From Acanthaster planci (Eukaryota > Echinodermata > Asteroidea > Valvatida > Acanthasteridae), in assembly GCF_001949145.1 (NCBI RefSeq), contig NW_019091434.1, forward strand, positions 637,965-701,964: DNA of 64,000 nucleotides. The letters run 5' to 3'. The notes under the pieces were generated by a model that saw nothing but the letters and a program-made list of their open reading frames with translations, searched no databases and had not been told where the DNA came from. Numbering within the stretch: position 1 is the first letter of the stretch; the number at the start of each line of letters is the position of its first letter. Positions 25,901 to 37,267 of this stretch are shown here, piece by piece. The translations under genes were made by a program, and so were the position numbers.

Positions 25901-28900
25901 CCTGTGAGTCATGCATCTCCATGAAATATTGTCAGGAAAACTATCACTGTGGGTTTATTTTGTCCATTGGTGGCAATTGGTGTAATGAATAAAACCAAGG
26001 TTAAATTTTGTGCAACCTTTTGAATCATCAACTTTAAAAATGAAATTAGTTGAATTTTTCCAACCAAGTGAAAATTTTTTAATGGATAACTGATGAGTGA
26101 AGTCTCTTTTGTCCATGCAGGAAACCACAGGAGTCTGTTGTCACTTCACCACAAGCCACCCCTGAGCCATCAGCCGTAGGTGACACTGTCCCCAGTACAC
26201 CCCGTACACCCCAGGAAGTGGAGCCGCAACCGGAGACGGTGCGGCTCCGCAGAGCCGGCCTGAGCAATGTCAGGCTGAAGCTGATGTGGAACCTCACCAA
26301 GAGCCAGGTGGTTATTGAATGAGACATCTCAACTTTCAAAATACTTTGGAAGTTCAACTGTGGGACTTGTCTGTTTCATCTGGGGACACGTTGGCCCAAT
26401 GTCATGGGGCTTTTTAAATAGCCACTCCAGGCAAAAAGAATTTTTTCTGAAGAAAACAGTCCAACTTTTGAATATGTTAAAATTCCTCACCATCTGCCAC
26501 TGGATCACTGGATATGCCACAGATTTTAATTCAAGTTTATTTACCCGTTGTTTCTCATTGGTTTTCTGTATCAGCTCGCCGACTTTCAGACAGAGAAGCT
26601 TCTCATCTCCATAATGGTATCCATCGGGGATAAGACCCTGAAAGTCAAAGATATCAAAGATCTTGTGGCCATCTCCTCTTTTGCCAAAGGGGATGAGAGC
26701 CAAGCTAAAGTGAAGTCTCTCGAGAGCACTGCTCAAGAAAGCACCAAGGTATTCTAGTTAAATCTTTTGTTTCTGTTCTTTTTCTAAAATTTATTTTTTT
26801 GACCTAATATAAATGGTTTATTGCCAAAAAGGGTTGTGATTTTCTGAATTAGGAACTGTTTGATATGAAATGATATTTATGATAAATAGTAATGTTATAT
26901 AAAAAATTATAATGGTGTAACTACAGTACTTACACTGTATGTTATGAATATAAATACTGAATTACTATAAATTACAAATTGAAAAGTCATTGCACTGGAT
27001 GCTTGAGCTTTTAACCATAAATAGTATAATATTGTTAACCAGGTCAGAAAAAAAGGAGGAGAAACTTTTTTGCAGTAATAAAAAAAATGACTCAAAACTG
27101 ACTCAAACTTTTGACTCTCAAATTTACTTTATTGATATTGTCTCAGATGAGCTGGGTGTGTAATCCTCTGTCGATATTTCCATTTACTCATGGTAGTTTG
27201 TCATAATTACCTGGGGGGGCACAACGGAAAGTACAGTTGCTGGACTTACTTTTGTTTCAAATGAAGGCTTAATCATGGACTTCAGGTCAAACTTGAAACC
27301 TTCCGAGTGTAGGGGTCTCATTCCAGGTTGGTTTCAGTATCCCCTTTGTATAACACTTGCATGAACCTGAAAAAGTTGGTCACATTTTGCAAAATGGTTG
27401 TTATTTGTTTGCAAGCATTATTACTAATTGCAGTATATAGAACTGATTTCTTTAATTAATCTGTGAAACAACCAGTAATCGGTGAAACTTAATTGTGTTC
27501 CAGGTCAAATATCAGCTGTCTGTTCCTGTGCCTCAGATCCTATTTTCAGAGGAGGAAGTTGACCTGTTAAAATACAGCAAGGAATTGGACCCACAAGTTG
27601 TGCTGACAATTCAGTATAGAGCCACATCTGATGAAGGAGGTAGTGTGTTGAGATGACTCTTTCCTGGCAAAGTTTTCCAGAAGTCTGCTAAGTGTTCTCT
27701 GTTTTCAATGTCTAAAAACTGATTTCTAGAAAAACTGTATTGTCTGTCCTACCATGTGTAATTTGTTGAAAAGGATAGCACTCTAATCTCAGGAAAGATG
27801 TCTGTGTAAAGCAAAACAAGAAGAAAAAAATTACTTGTAATAGGGAAACTCTTTATATGACAGATAGAAAAAATTCAGGCCTTTTTTGATAAGGGTGTAA
27901 TAGGACCAGCCAATTTGATGTATGGCCATATCATATGAAGACTTTATTTCTTCACAGGTGATGGTCAGGAAGACAGCAAAACGTCGGTCGGTTGGGCCTT
28001 GATTCCTGTCTATGAAAAGACAGCTACCCCCTCCACCCTTGATGGAAATCAAGATGGTACAGACCGTCTGATATCCACATGGACACCCTGCAAAAGTGAT
28101 CGGACTGTGCCACTGTATTTTGGGGATGTCCCTCAAGATGTGGCAGCTGAAGGGGCAATGAAGGAGTTTGCTGAGGAAGGTTGGAAAACTGTCTCAACTT
28201 TTTTCAGCTATCACACCAATTTTTCCCACCTGATGTTGTTTGATGCTGTCAAGTGAAACCATACGGGGCAACTGACTAGGTCTTGCATGATGAAGTGCAT
28301 TTTTTGCCATCAGCCAATCACACATGATTTTTTCTTACATAGCCGGCAATCAACTGGTACCATGTTATCGCTAAATTCCTCCATTGAGAGTGAGTGTGCA
28401 CATGGTCAAGTGGTTTATGGCAGAAGCAGGATCTGAACCAATAACATTCTGAAAACCATGCTGATGTTGTTCCAAATGACCCTATCCAGCACTTGGTGGT
28501 TCAGGGTCAGGTGCTAGTTAGAAGCCAAAGGGACCATCGATAGGTCACAAACTTGGGTTTAACAACCCCTTTATCCTTAGAATCATTATGCATGAATTTT
28601 TGTCTCTGAAATTATAAAAACAGCTAAGATTAATGACCCTCTGTAAAATCCCAAAGTTTCTTGAGGAGTTGGAATTGAAAATACCTGTGTGGCAAATCTG
28701 TGTTGTATTTTATAGACCTTCTGCAGGAGGGATCAGAGGTCAGCCTGACTGTTTTTGATCCTGTAGACTCGGTGTGGATCATGCATGATCCCTCTGAGGC
28801 AGTGCAGACTGACAGGGAGGTCCCACCTGAGCAAGGCTTTGATCTTTACATCGATGGCATTCGGTTCCTGCCGGATAACGCAACAATTTGCAAGGTCAGG

Positions 28901-31900
28901 AGAACCAACCGTTTGGACTATGCACATCTTCATGTCATAGAAAGTGAATCTTGCATATAACCCTGTTGTCCCAGTCAACCAGGGTTAGTTAAGCCTGTGC
29001 ATAACCAACACCAACAGCATGCACAGAAATGTCAAGGCGCGGACAATTGCAGAATTGATCTGAAACTCTCAAAACATTCAGGTGTAATCCTCTTTGGGTG
29101 TTGATACTCCCTCCTGAGTGAAGCCAAACTGGTACTCCAGCTCATGACATTTATTGGCAGCTCTTTCTTGTCAATTTGGGTGTCATATTTTTAGTACTAA
29201 GAAAAATTAATGCAAAGTCAATGCATGGTATTAAATAAGAGGAGCACTGTTGTGCGCCCATAACACCAGCATGCATAGATGAACAGTCACACAATAGCGA
29301 TTCGATACAGACAAGCAGCAAAATTGAACCTGATCCTACTTTCCCGTCTGTCTACTTCCTTGTTTGCGTTAGATGGAATGAAGTGCTTCCATGTAATTAT
29401 ATGTCAGGCAACTTGATCAGCTATGCTCTCTGTGTCTCTTTACCTCATATCATCGATATGGAAGCTGCAGCTTTACACATCAAGCACTTTGGGAGAAACT
29501 ATCAGTGTCATGGTCAGTCATATCCAAAGAAACTTGAAATTTGCTGAGTCAATGTGTGTCGGAAGCACTCCTTACAACCTTTCTCTCACAATGCATCAAA
29601 AATTGTTGGTAACCTCTCGCAAGCACAACATGCTATTAATCGCCATTACATTGGTTAGGGCTCTTTGTTTCATAATAGGTCACAGGCCGTGTAGCTCTGC
29701 CCACCAGCGAGCATCGCCCAGATGTACTGGCCTTGCCTCTCCTGGACTCGGCTGCTCGCTGCCCCAAATTCGAGTACCGTTACACCTTGCCTCTTGCCCA
29801 GGCAGGCAATCTGGTTCTCCTGAGGGTGTACACAGTCGACAAATTTACGAGGTCGGTGGTGGTAGTAGGAGCATTGCCTTTACAACTTTACGTTGGAGAA
29901 TCTACCAAGAAGGTAGGACACAGAAAAAATAGCACTTGAACCCACAAATTTTTAATATTTAAAATTTTTAAAAATCTTTAAAATCACCACTCAAAAGTTG
30001 TAATATTAACCTCTCCAAACTTTCATAAAAATGTTTTGCACAATGTATAGGTTATCAGGTTATAATTCCAAATCAAATGACGGTTATTTCGAGATATCGT
30101 ATGGTGCAAATTATTTTTTCCATTAAACAATAAAAGTAGGAAAGTCCCAAGTCCATGCTTTTTACTTGAAATGGTTCTGAACTAATCCACATGAATCCAA
30201 CTTAGTAACAGTCGTACCACAAAACCACCCTTATTGCATCTTACGAATTAATTAGCCAATTTGGGTACAAAGCTTGATTTATTGTTTTCCCAGTTTGTCT
30301 GTTATTCGTTCCATCAAAATGACACAATTCAAGTTGGGCAATCTGTTTAAGTCTGAAAATGATATGGACTGAATTATTGCACTTTCTGAAATTTATTTAG
30401 CAAAAAATCACTCATTTTGAACATATTGGTTTCTCAATTTTTGTTTTTTTTTGTCCTAGCTGAATGTAGGTGCTTTCCAGCTACGCTTGCATGCTGGCAT
30501 GCTGCAAATGAACGAGCTAACAGTTGAGTCTTTCGCTAAACTCCCCATCATTCCAGCCTGTTCACTTCTCGTCCGTCTTCTGCCGAGATCAGAGGTAAAT
30601 TTGCAGCTTGAATTCAAAATATTTTCAGTGGCAGTAAGGTTGTAACAGCAAACAGTATGTTTCAGTCCCCCCACACTTTCAAATTAGTTCCGCTACTTCT
30701 GAGCTCCAGTTGCCAAGGATAATTAACACATGATATTTTGAACCAGAGTGTGACATTTTACTGACAAGCAAACAAAATTAGGGGAGGGTCACGCCCCCAC
30801 AACCTTTCCCTGTGTAGGGTCCACAAAAATCATCAATCACTGATTAAGCCTGGTCGTAGAAGCAGCATTGCGTTTACTGACAGGCATGTGGCGTATTGAT
30901 CAACAGGAGTTCATTCCGGCACCAGACTATGCCAGCAGCTGTTACAGCTCGGAAACCTGCAAGCCTTCATCCTCTGAGCAAAGGGTCATGGGTCACTACA
31001 AGAACAGCTCGGCTTGGTCTGATACTGTCCGTGATGTCCTACAGAGACTAAGAGATGTGGAGAAATCCACTGAAGGTATTGGTTTGTAGCATGTTTTAGG
31101 TTTGTTCATCAATCAATATTTTCATATGTTGATGAAAGAACAGACAAAACATATCCAGGGATTTGGCTACTTTCTTTCAGACCTGACTGATGAGGAGGTG
31201 ACAGCATGGTCATTGGACAGGCTGGACTTCAAGAAACACTCCGACCCAGACACACCCTTCAAGCCAGAACTTATGGATCTAGTGCGCTGTGTTGACTATG
31301 ACGAGGAGCAGGGATTGTATGTGTCGGTGCTGTCTGCCAAGGCTGTCAAAGGTTTGATGAGGAAAAACTTGGTCTGCTCATTTGTGTAATTTGACACTCC
31401 AATGCTAAAAAGAGCTTAATTCAAAGAAGCAGAGCACACCTCTTACTCTCTTCATTGATTTGAATTTGGTGACAAAATATTGAAAAGTGTAGAAGTCGGT
31501 GCTACCTGGAAAATAACGTACATCTTTAATTATCGGGAAATTTGCTGGCTATGTTCTCAACAATTCTCTTTTAGTGCAGAACTGTGAATTGATTTATGTG
31601 ATGAAATAACAATGTTCTTTGCCCCTTGTCTTTCAGGTGATGGGAAGTATACCAATATCAGTGTATATGTCCTACCAGGCAGTGATGTGGCTTCGAAGGG
31701 AGAGCTTCACCCGTCAGACAGTGAACATTTCCTGGTGCAGGATGCCAAGTCATCCAGTCAACAGACTTCTCCGGTCTTTAAGGATCAACCGAAGGTTGGT
31801 CTTATAAAGATCAGGATCAGGCATTGCGTTTTCCGGGAGAGAGAGTCATAGGTTAATTTTCTTTGAAAATGAGTTGCATGTCTCCAGAGCCACTTTTTAC

Positions 31901-34900
31901 TTAAAGGCTTTCAAAAGAATCGTGCACAGTGTTTATTAAGCAATAGGAATCCTTAACATTTTCATCATACCAAACTGAGTGGCACATCAAAACAGAGAGT
32001 TCAGTTTCTTCCATCTAATACAAAGTAAAACTCAAAAGTGGCTCCAGTGACTTGAGACTCATTTTTATAGAGAGGGTCACATATAGTTTTTTAGATGGGG
32101 CATTTGTTTGACATTTGGACTCGTATGTTTAAAAATTCTGACACTTTCAGTGAGTTCAAAAGTTTTTGTCAGTTTCCCAATTTGACTTCGGTAAGACGGA
32201 AATGCATTATAAAATTTCAAGAGTGTTTGGGAACCTAATACCAAGGAGTTTTAGGGCATTGAAAGCATATTACATGTGCACCAGACTGTAATTAAAGGCC
32301 AATTAAAGCAAAGCATGGAATTGAGATTCTGTGCAAGAAGAATGTTTAGGTTTTCGTACCTCTGTGGGCACCTTTTTTGTAATTTTGTATTGAACCACTT
32401 AGAGGAAATACACATTTCATTATATGTTTGTTTTCATTTAGAACACGTTTGTTTTGGTGAACTTAAAACCATTTTGGGGGCAAATATACTTGAAATCTGC
32501 ACTCAGGCAAATTAAGGCATGGCGGTATACTGTACCCTGCTACTTGGGATGAGCTTCCACACATTGGTGTCACAAGTGGGGGGCGGAGAAAAGAAAAGGC
32601 AAAAGAAATGAAAAAAAAAGGAGGAAAGTGGGTGAAAATCATCAATATGCTTGAAAATAACCCACTATTAATAGTTTGTCAGTTCACTTTGCTGTTGCTA
32701 ATAGTGCTTTGCCCCCCCCCCAAAAAGAATCTTTGTGACTTCCAAGCTTCGAGGTTCTACATTAGTTCACGGCCTTCCCCAGCGGTGCAGCTCCAAACAG
32801 TGTGAATTCCAATTATTCAAACTGATTCTAATGGTGTTTCCAGAAACTTCACCCGAGCTACAGCCCAAGGTCCCTTCTTCTGCTGCGAGTAATTGGCCTG
32901 TCTGTCACCTACAAGCCTGACCCGGCCAACCAGGGTCCCGGACAGATGTTCAGCAAGGACGGTACACAGCCAGTCTCTTTAGAGTCCGACTCCAGGTTGG
33001 GTTGGAGCTTGCTGCCATTGTTTGATAACGGCTGTGTGGCTCAGGGTACCTACCTTCTACCGGTTTTTCAGGACAGTGACAAGTTTGTAAGTAAGAATTT
33101 ACTTGTTTTGTGGATTTAGCAGGAATGGCAAAGTTCTCAGTTTGGTTTTGTTTTTGTTTAACTTTGTTAATAATCAGTGAAGTTTCAGGTCAGATGAGCT
33201 GTTGAAATGAACTTGATAAAGGTCTTTCACATGTGTCAAAACTTATGGCATACATGATGAGTGCTATAATTAGCCTTGATGAATGTGCCAAGTAATTTCC
33301 TGTAAGTCAAACCTAAGGCCACTGATAGATCAATCAAAAGTCATTTCTTTACCACGAAAAGCACTACATTTTAATGGCAAGGACTGACTGTCCATGATTA
33401 CGTCAGCATGGTAGTAGGAATGGTCTTTTACTGTGGTAAACTTTTTTGGCCATTCATTCCAGTCATTCCTGAAGGAGCTGTCGGACACCCCAGACTTTTA
33501 TGGCTGGATTGTCAGTGCACTACAGAAGGGAACCATCATGCTGGATACCAACTATGCTAGCATAGTTGTCACATTGTGGGACGGACATTTTGACAAGGGC
33601 GAGACCATTCCTCTACGTGTAAGAACACCCCTAAAACAGGAGAAGCATAGTTTTATAACTTTTCTTAAGTGAAAGTTGGTTCACGTGCCCTGAACAGTAC
33701 ACACACCGAAGGTCACACACACACACCAGATGGAAGTTAATGGAGTTAAACCAAGGGTGTATTTTTGTAAAGTACATTGGATGTGTTTCTTAGGACTTAC
33801 CAGTGGTGTTGTCAAGGATTCCAATTTGCAAAGTGAATAGCAACTATCAAAAGCCATGGCCATACACATTTCTGGACTTTCTTCCCGCAGAACTTTCTTG
33901 ACTCTGGGCCAAATTGCCACTACGAGCAAAAATTATCCTGAGCTACTTACAGTGGTGTCCATTTCCATTTGTCTCAATTGGATTCTACTTTCCCATATAT
34001 TTGCACTGTATTTGGGGATACTTCCAAGTTATTGGCTCATGTGGATGCGTTATTGATCATGTTATTGAAGCATATATTACAATGTACAGCATAGCTGCTC
34101 TGCAAAAGTAAAAGTTCCATTCCACTGGTAAATGGCAGATCCTTGGCACAGTCACACTTAATTTTTGAACTCGTAGGTGATGCAGGGATTTGTTCTGGCT
34201 TTGATGAAAGTTTCCCAAGTCGTGGAAAGGAAAGAATAATTTGCTTTGGATGGCAGCTAGAAAGTTTTATTCCACTCATCTTCACTTCATGAAATTAAAG
34301 GAAAGAATAATTTGCTTTGGATGGCAGCTAGAAAGTTTTATTCCACTCATCTTCACTTCATGAAATTAAACATTCCATTTGCCACCTCATGAATTTTGTG
34401 ACTTCGGAGACCTGGTGACATAGGGGGTCACATTCGAACAGCATTTGATGTGCATTTGTTTGCCCATTTTTTTCCAATGCAGACAGAGGATAAGTTCCTC
34501 AACGTGGATGATTTCCAGAAGTTTGCAGCTGCCGCAGAGGGGGTCAGAGGTCAACCAGTGTCTGACCTGATTCTGCAGAGCCTACCTCCGGAGGCCAAGG
34601 AAGAGGGAGTCCTCAGCGAGATATACTGGCGAGAAGAGGAACGTTTCCAGGATGTGATGAGGACGACTTTCAAAGATGTCATTGTAAGCAATGATAGCTT
34701 TTTCAGATGGATCAGTGAAATGGCTGGGTTTAACCACATTGCATTACTTTATAAGTGGGGATTTTCTGTGTTGTAACTTATGGGGGATGTTTAAACACAT
34801 TCTGATGAATTCTGCATGCACTGGGTAACATCCAAGCCTGTCCCCGTGCTTGAGACTTTGATCTTGCTTGGTGTCCGCTCCGAGCGGAACAAAAGAGGGC

Positions 34901-37267
34901 GTTTTCTTGGTACTCACCACATAATGGCGCGTTTGACGTCGAGTACACTGAGTACGCGTAAAGAATTTATTCCTTAATGTATGGTCTTTTGCGTACATGC
35001 AGAATGCATGCAAGAATCTGGTTGTAACTAGCTGTCTGTCGCCGGTTGTGGGTGCACTTCAGCTCAGAGCGGATAGCTGACAAGGGATTATGGTTGCGCT
35101 CTCTCGTCATTTGACAGATTTGATATTTCACTGAATAGTTTTCATATTTTGCACATTCTAGTTTGGGAACACATTATGGAAAGCATATTCCACTTTTTGA
35201 TAAATCACTCAGTTTTAAATGTTTCATACCTACAAGACATACCAACACGGAGTCACATACATTCATAATAAGTCGTCAGTACAGCCAGCTATTAACCACT
35301 TTGTGCTGGGTGGAGTTTGGACATGTAGGATGCATTGCCAGGCGATTTTTCATGATTTTCTGTTTTCAAAACTCTTCAAAAATTCATACCTTCATTAAGC
35401 GGATGTTTACACCGACACAAATGACTGTTTGGTGGCCACTCTAATCTGACAGGCAACCTCCCTTGATGCCTGAGTATGGCAGCCAGGCCTGCTGCCCTGT
35501 AAAGAGAGCCCACTTTGTGCAGTGTTTCGTAATTTCCTTTGTTACTGAAATTGGCCCAGTGTGTTGCTTAATGGCGGTGGTGTCTTTACAAATGCGCCAA
35601 AGTAGTGTGCAGTGGTATTGTATCACTCATCGCTGGAGTGCTGGAGGGCTTTTATCCCCGCTGATAATCAACGGGCGCTGAATGCTACAAACAATGATAT
35701 ACTGTTTCAAAACAATGATGGATTACCTCCGCTAATGCCAGCACTTTGTGCCGACAGCATATGATAATTGATTGGCAATTCCCAGCAGTTTGATCTTTGG
35801 CTCCAAGTTGGGTCTTTTGTTATAAGGCCCAGTTCCTTTGTTCAGTTTTCGGGCACCCTGGCCATGCATATAGACCTTTTTCACCCACAGAACTAAATGT
35901 GAACAATGCCACCACTTGGGGACCGCCTTGGCCACGGTGATTGCATTATATTCCTACGGGCAGCTTCAACCACGTACAAGCACATGTGCGAACGCTGCAT
36001 GCTTGACTAGTTTATCTTTAATAAGTAGATTACCATCACAGCGCTATGCATTCATTACCATTACAACACATCAGAGGTCAGGCACGATCGTAACATCACA
36101 GGAAAAAGGTCTACATGTATACGGCCAATGTCTCTGGTACCAGGCTCCCCGGCATGAAGTGGTTCAGAGTTTTTTTGCAAGGCCGCTTTAGGTTGTCAGT
36201 CCTTGTTTCATTCTTGCAGGACAAAATGAAGCTGACAGAAGATAAGGAACCAGACAACTCGTGAGTGCATTCAGGCCAGAGAGCTTCAGGAATTGGTTAA
36301 ATATTCTCAGCCAAGTGTAGGTACTCAAATGTAGGGATGTACACACATGTAAATACTCTATGTGAAAACTTGCTGGAAAATTTCTATTATTTTTGAATTT
36401 TTATTTTTTTCACTATGAAATTGATGTGAAGTTAATTTAATCAAAGCAAAAGTGGAAAGTATGGATGGGACAGAAACAATGGTTAACCACAGTTTGCCTG
36501 CCTGTATCCAACTCATACTTGGCACAAGTCGTTGGACTAGTTGAGAATTCATAAACCAGCCCTACTTGGTTGGTTGCCTACACTATCGCATTGTTGAATG
36601 TGGATTTGGGAATCAGTTCCTTGCTGATATCATTTGACTGTTGCTCCTCAGCAGGCTTTCACACTTAACTTCACAGTCAAGCAATTGTGCATTCCTTTGT
36701 CACTCTGAATGTTTTGTTTATAGTCGTTTCCAAGGGGTGGCAGTTGGAACTGCTGTCCCATTGCTTGAACAAACCAATAAAATTTTCTAATTTATCAAGC
36801 TTTACCTTGATTTTTGAAAATGATAAAATTATCAAGCTTGTAAATATTCCAGTGTCTATATTCAACCAAGTGTATATCTTGTTTTGATGGAATCTTTCTT
36901 TAAACATGAGAAATTCAGTAGTTTTTAAGAGTGCAAGGGTTCATGGAGTATGTTTCTTCAAATTTTGAATTGTGAGTAAAGCCATCTGTTTCACTCAAAC
37001 CATTCTTTTTTGCACACATTAAAGAGAAAAACACAAGCGTTAAAACTACATGATGTTGAAAACATTTATTTCTTCAAAGTTGCCATTTACATAAAATTCC
37101 TAAAATACTTTCAGTTAGTTAGGGCAAAATATGTTGTACTGATTTTTTTCCTTTACTGTGTAAACAGGAATGAGCCAAAGACTCGGATGTTGACCATTCC
37201 AACTGGTCCTGATTTTTACAAATGTGTAAAAGAGCAATTTCTTCAGGATTTTCATCGATATATCTGA
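13927..37267 (+). CDS. Large TBC-like and C2-like domain protein, unrecognised (about 1345 aa)
   Basis: There are 24 coding exons with matching phases: 13927-14073 (or 14079), 14483-14774, 15516-15729, 16457-16580, 17782-17920, 19038-19216, 19669-19824, 20221-20382, 20814-20932, 26121-26307, 26575-26748, 27504-27639, 27958-28179, 28716-28894, 29679-29912, 30460-30594, 30907-31075, 31181-31351, 31637-31794, 32844-33086, 33463-33618, 34483-34683, 36220-36260, 37168-37267. Residues 1-145 are helical and charged. About 150-470 follow the TBC Rab-GAP pattern (LRSYLWAEIL, LNVLYTYNRSYEPFLIDW, YIWDQCFVERW). The GYxQG glutamine motif is absent, so a pseudo-GAP is inferred. Residues 515-560 are a proline-rich linker. 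About 560-1240 are beta-rich with repeated VGWALIPV and LGWSLLPLF motifs, read as C2-like. The first exon is uncertain: an in-frame ATG at 13885 could start the protein, or upstream exons are missing. The function is unknown. Confidence 0.85.
15182..15433. mobile_element. 252-bp TIR element with GGGCCCAATTTCATGGCGC ends
   Basis: The left end GGGCCCAATTTCATGGCGC is mirrored by GCGCCATGAAATTTGGCCC at the right. The interior carries several diverged copies of TTAGCG-CAGAAT-type words in both orientations. It lies in intron 2 of the TBC/C2-like gene, ending 82 bp before exon 3. It is a non-autonomous DNA element; the superfamily was not determined. Confidence 0.75.
15886..16112. mobile_element. 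Palindromic MITE, family copy 1
   Basis: Its ends are inverted repeats containing CCAAAGATcttATAG and GGCGCAnGATGG, followed inward by CGCCATTTGnGCAAGC and ATACGCCTGCGC. The same ends and interior recur at 23864-24181. It lies in intron 3 of the TBC/C2-like gene. Confidence 0.75.
18524..18713. mobile_element. 190-bp pogo/Tigger-like MITE
   Basis: CAGTCAAACCTC, preceded by TA, opens the element. GAGGTTCAACTG, followed by TA, closes it. The ends match those of the element at 11896-12621 apart from one base. It is too short for a transposase and lies in intron 5 of the TBC/C2-like gene. Confidence 0.75.
21324..23270 (-). CDS. TRIM family RING/B-box/coiled-coil protein with NHL-like C-terminus, intronless
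   Basis: One uninterrupted frame encodes 648 aa. Residues 18-61 form a C3HC4 RING (C18, C21, C33, H35, C38, C41, C58, C61). Two B-boxes follow at about 102-138 and 164-195, then a coiled coil at about 205-330. About 430-648 hold repeated beta-strand blocks of the type IAVDDRNQIAVGYA and VCCDNQGSIFVAV, read as an NHL-like propeller. Such proteins are RING E3 ubiquitin ligases (TRIM2/3/45/56-like); the target is unknown. The frame stays open upstream to 23492, but those residues are hydrophobic and unlike TRIM N-termini, so the ATG at 23270, just before the RING, is preferred. The gene lies wholly within intron 9 of the TBC/C2-like gene, on the opposite strand. Its lack of introns fits lineage-specific TRIM expansion or retroposition. 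Confidence 0.9.
   Translation of the reverse strand: MAAWQDSSNMTNEVLLDCPICAKNFKEPKILDCLHSVCLECLQKLPVGRDSESPILTCPVCGSQTKVEEPADLPDHLTLSALVEEGTVKEWLHGHQGSEIRCQTCEKKSPAMWRCMDCDKCLCQECRGAHDQMAAAPHNIYSLAQLHSGEVAYKSKLREYVPYCAKHPDQRADVYCAMCKQLLCGLCAEVDHRDHSHSVETLSEASAKCRRNLAELAGAAEKHRVVFARAADEMTKSLLHLCVMCSNAKRQITKKANKEVARIREEEEKMIERLKGIYSDQCQMFKSTKAAYNKEVIQAGNKLKQVNQIIVQASYCEILNLQQKVLDNIEALTLRQPEKTPDRLSVVEFKEEAGSLGRLVHEEVDLKVKAPSSKESQDRQTDQWKLKRELWTFEPDRSEFTAAWYVAAFSDNEILVADINHKQLVTCMPSPASHSEFYVHFKRLQIEGLADPRHIAVNTQDQIVVLDSPKVKIFNRKYQLLHQFTLGGGSDSQPTCLAVDDRNQIAVGYADKELIYLHNSRGGIVKKLFAPMISSYLTISKQSLIYTNWGKKKLLALDYSGGMACSVHIDNDMPDWGPMGVCCDNQGSIFVAVCGDWPSLGEILHYGPDGRYLGCTVKGYGNLRDITMTPNGDLVIAAVESVKIYQQG
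23864..24181. mobile_element. Palindromic MITE, family copy 2 (long TIRs)
   Basis: The two halves are imperfect inverted repeats of about 125 bp: CCAAAGATCATATAG, GCAAGATGG, GGGCGCCATTTGAGCAAG and ATACGCCTGCGC recur in reverse at the right side. The centre is very GC-rich (repeated GCGCCTGC). The ends match those of copy 1 at 15886-16112. It lies in the same intron as the TRIM gene, upstream of it. Confidence 0.8.
24182..26120. other. Right part of intron 9 of the TBC/C2-like gene
   Basis: There is no recognisable exon or repeat boundary. The sequence is AT-rich. The TRIM promoter probably lies at the left margin of this stretch or between 23271 and 23863. Confidence 0.4.
34226..34370. repeat. 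71-bp tandem duplication
   Basis: The unit starting AAAGGAAAGAATAATTTGC occurs at 34226-34296 and again at 34297-34367 with no difference I can see. It lies in intron 21 of the TBC/C2-like gene. The perfect identity points to a recent duplication or an assembly artefact. Confidence 0.9.
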
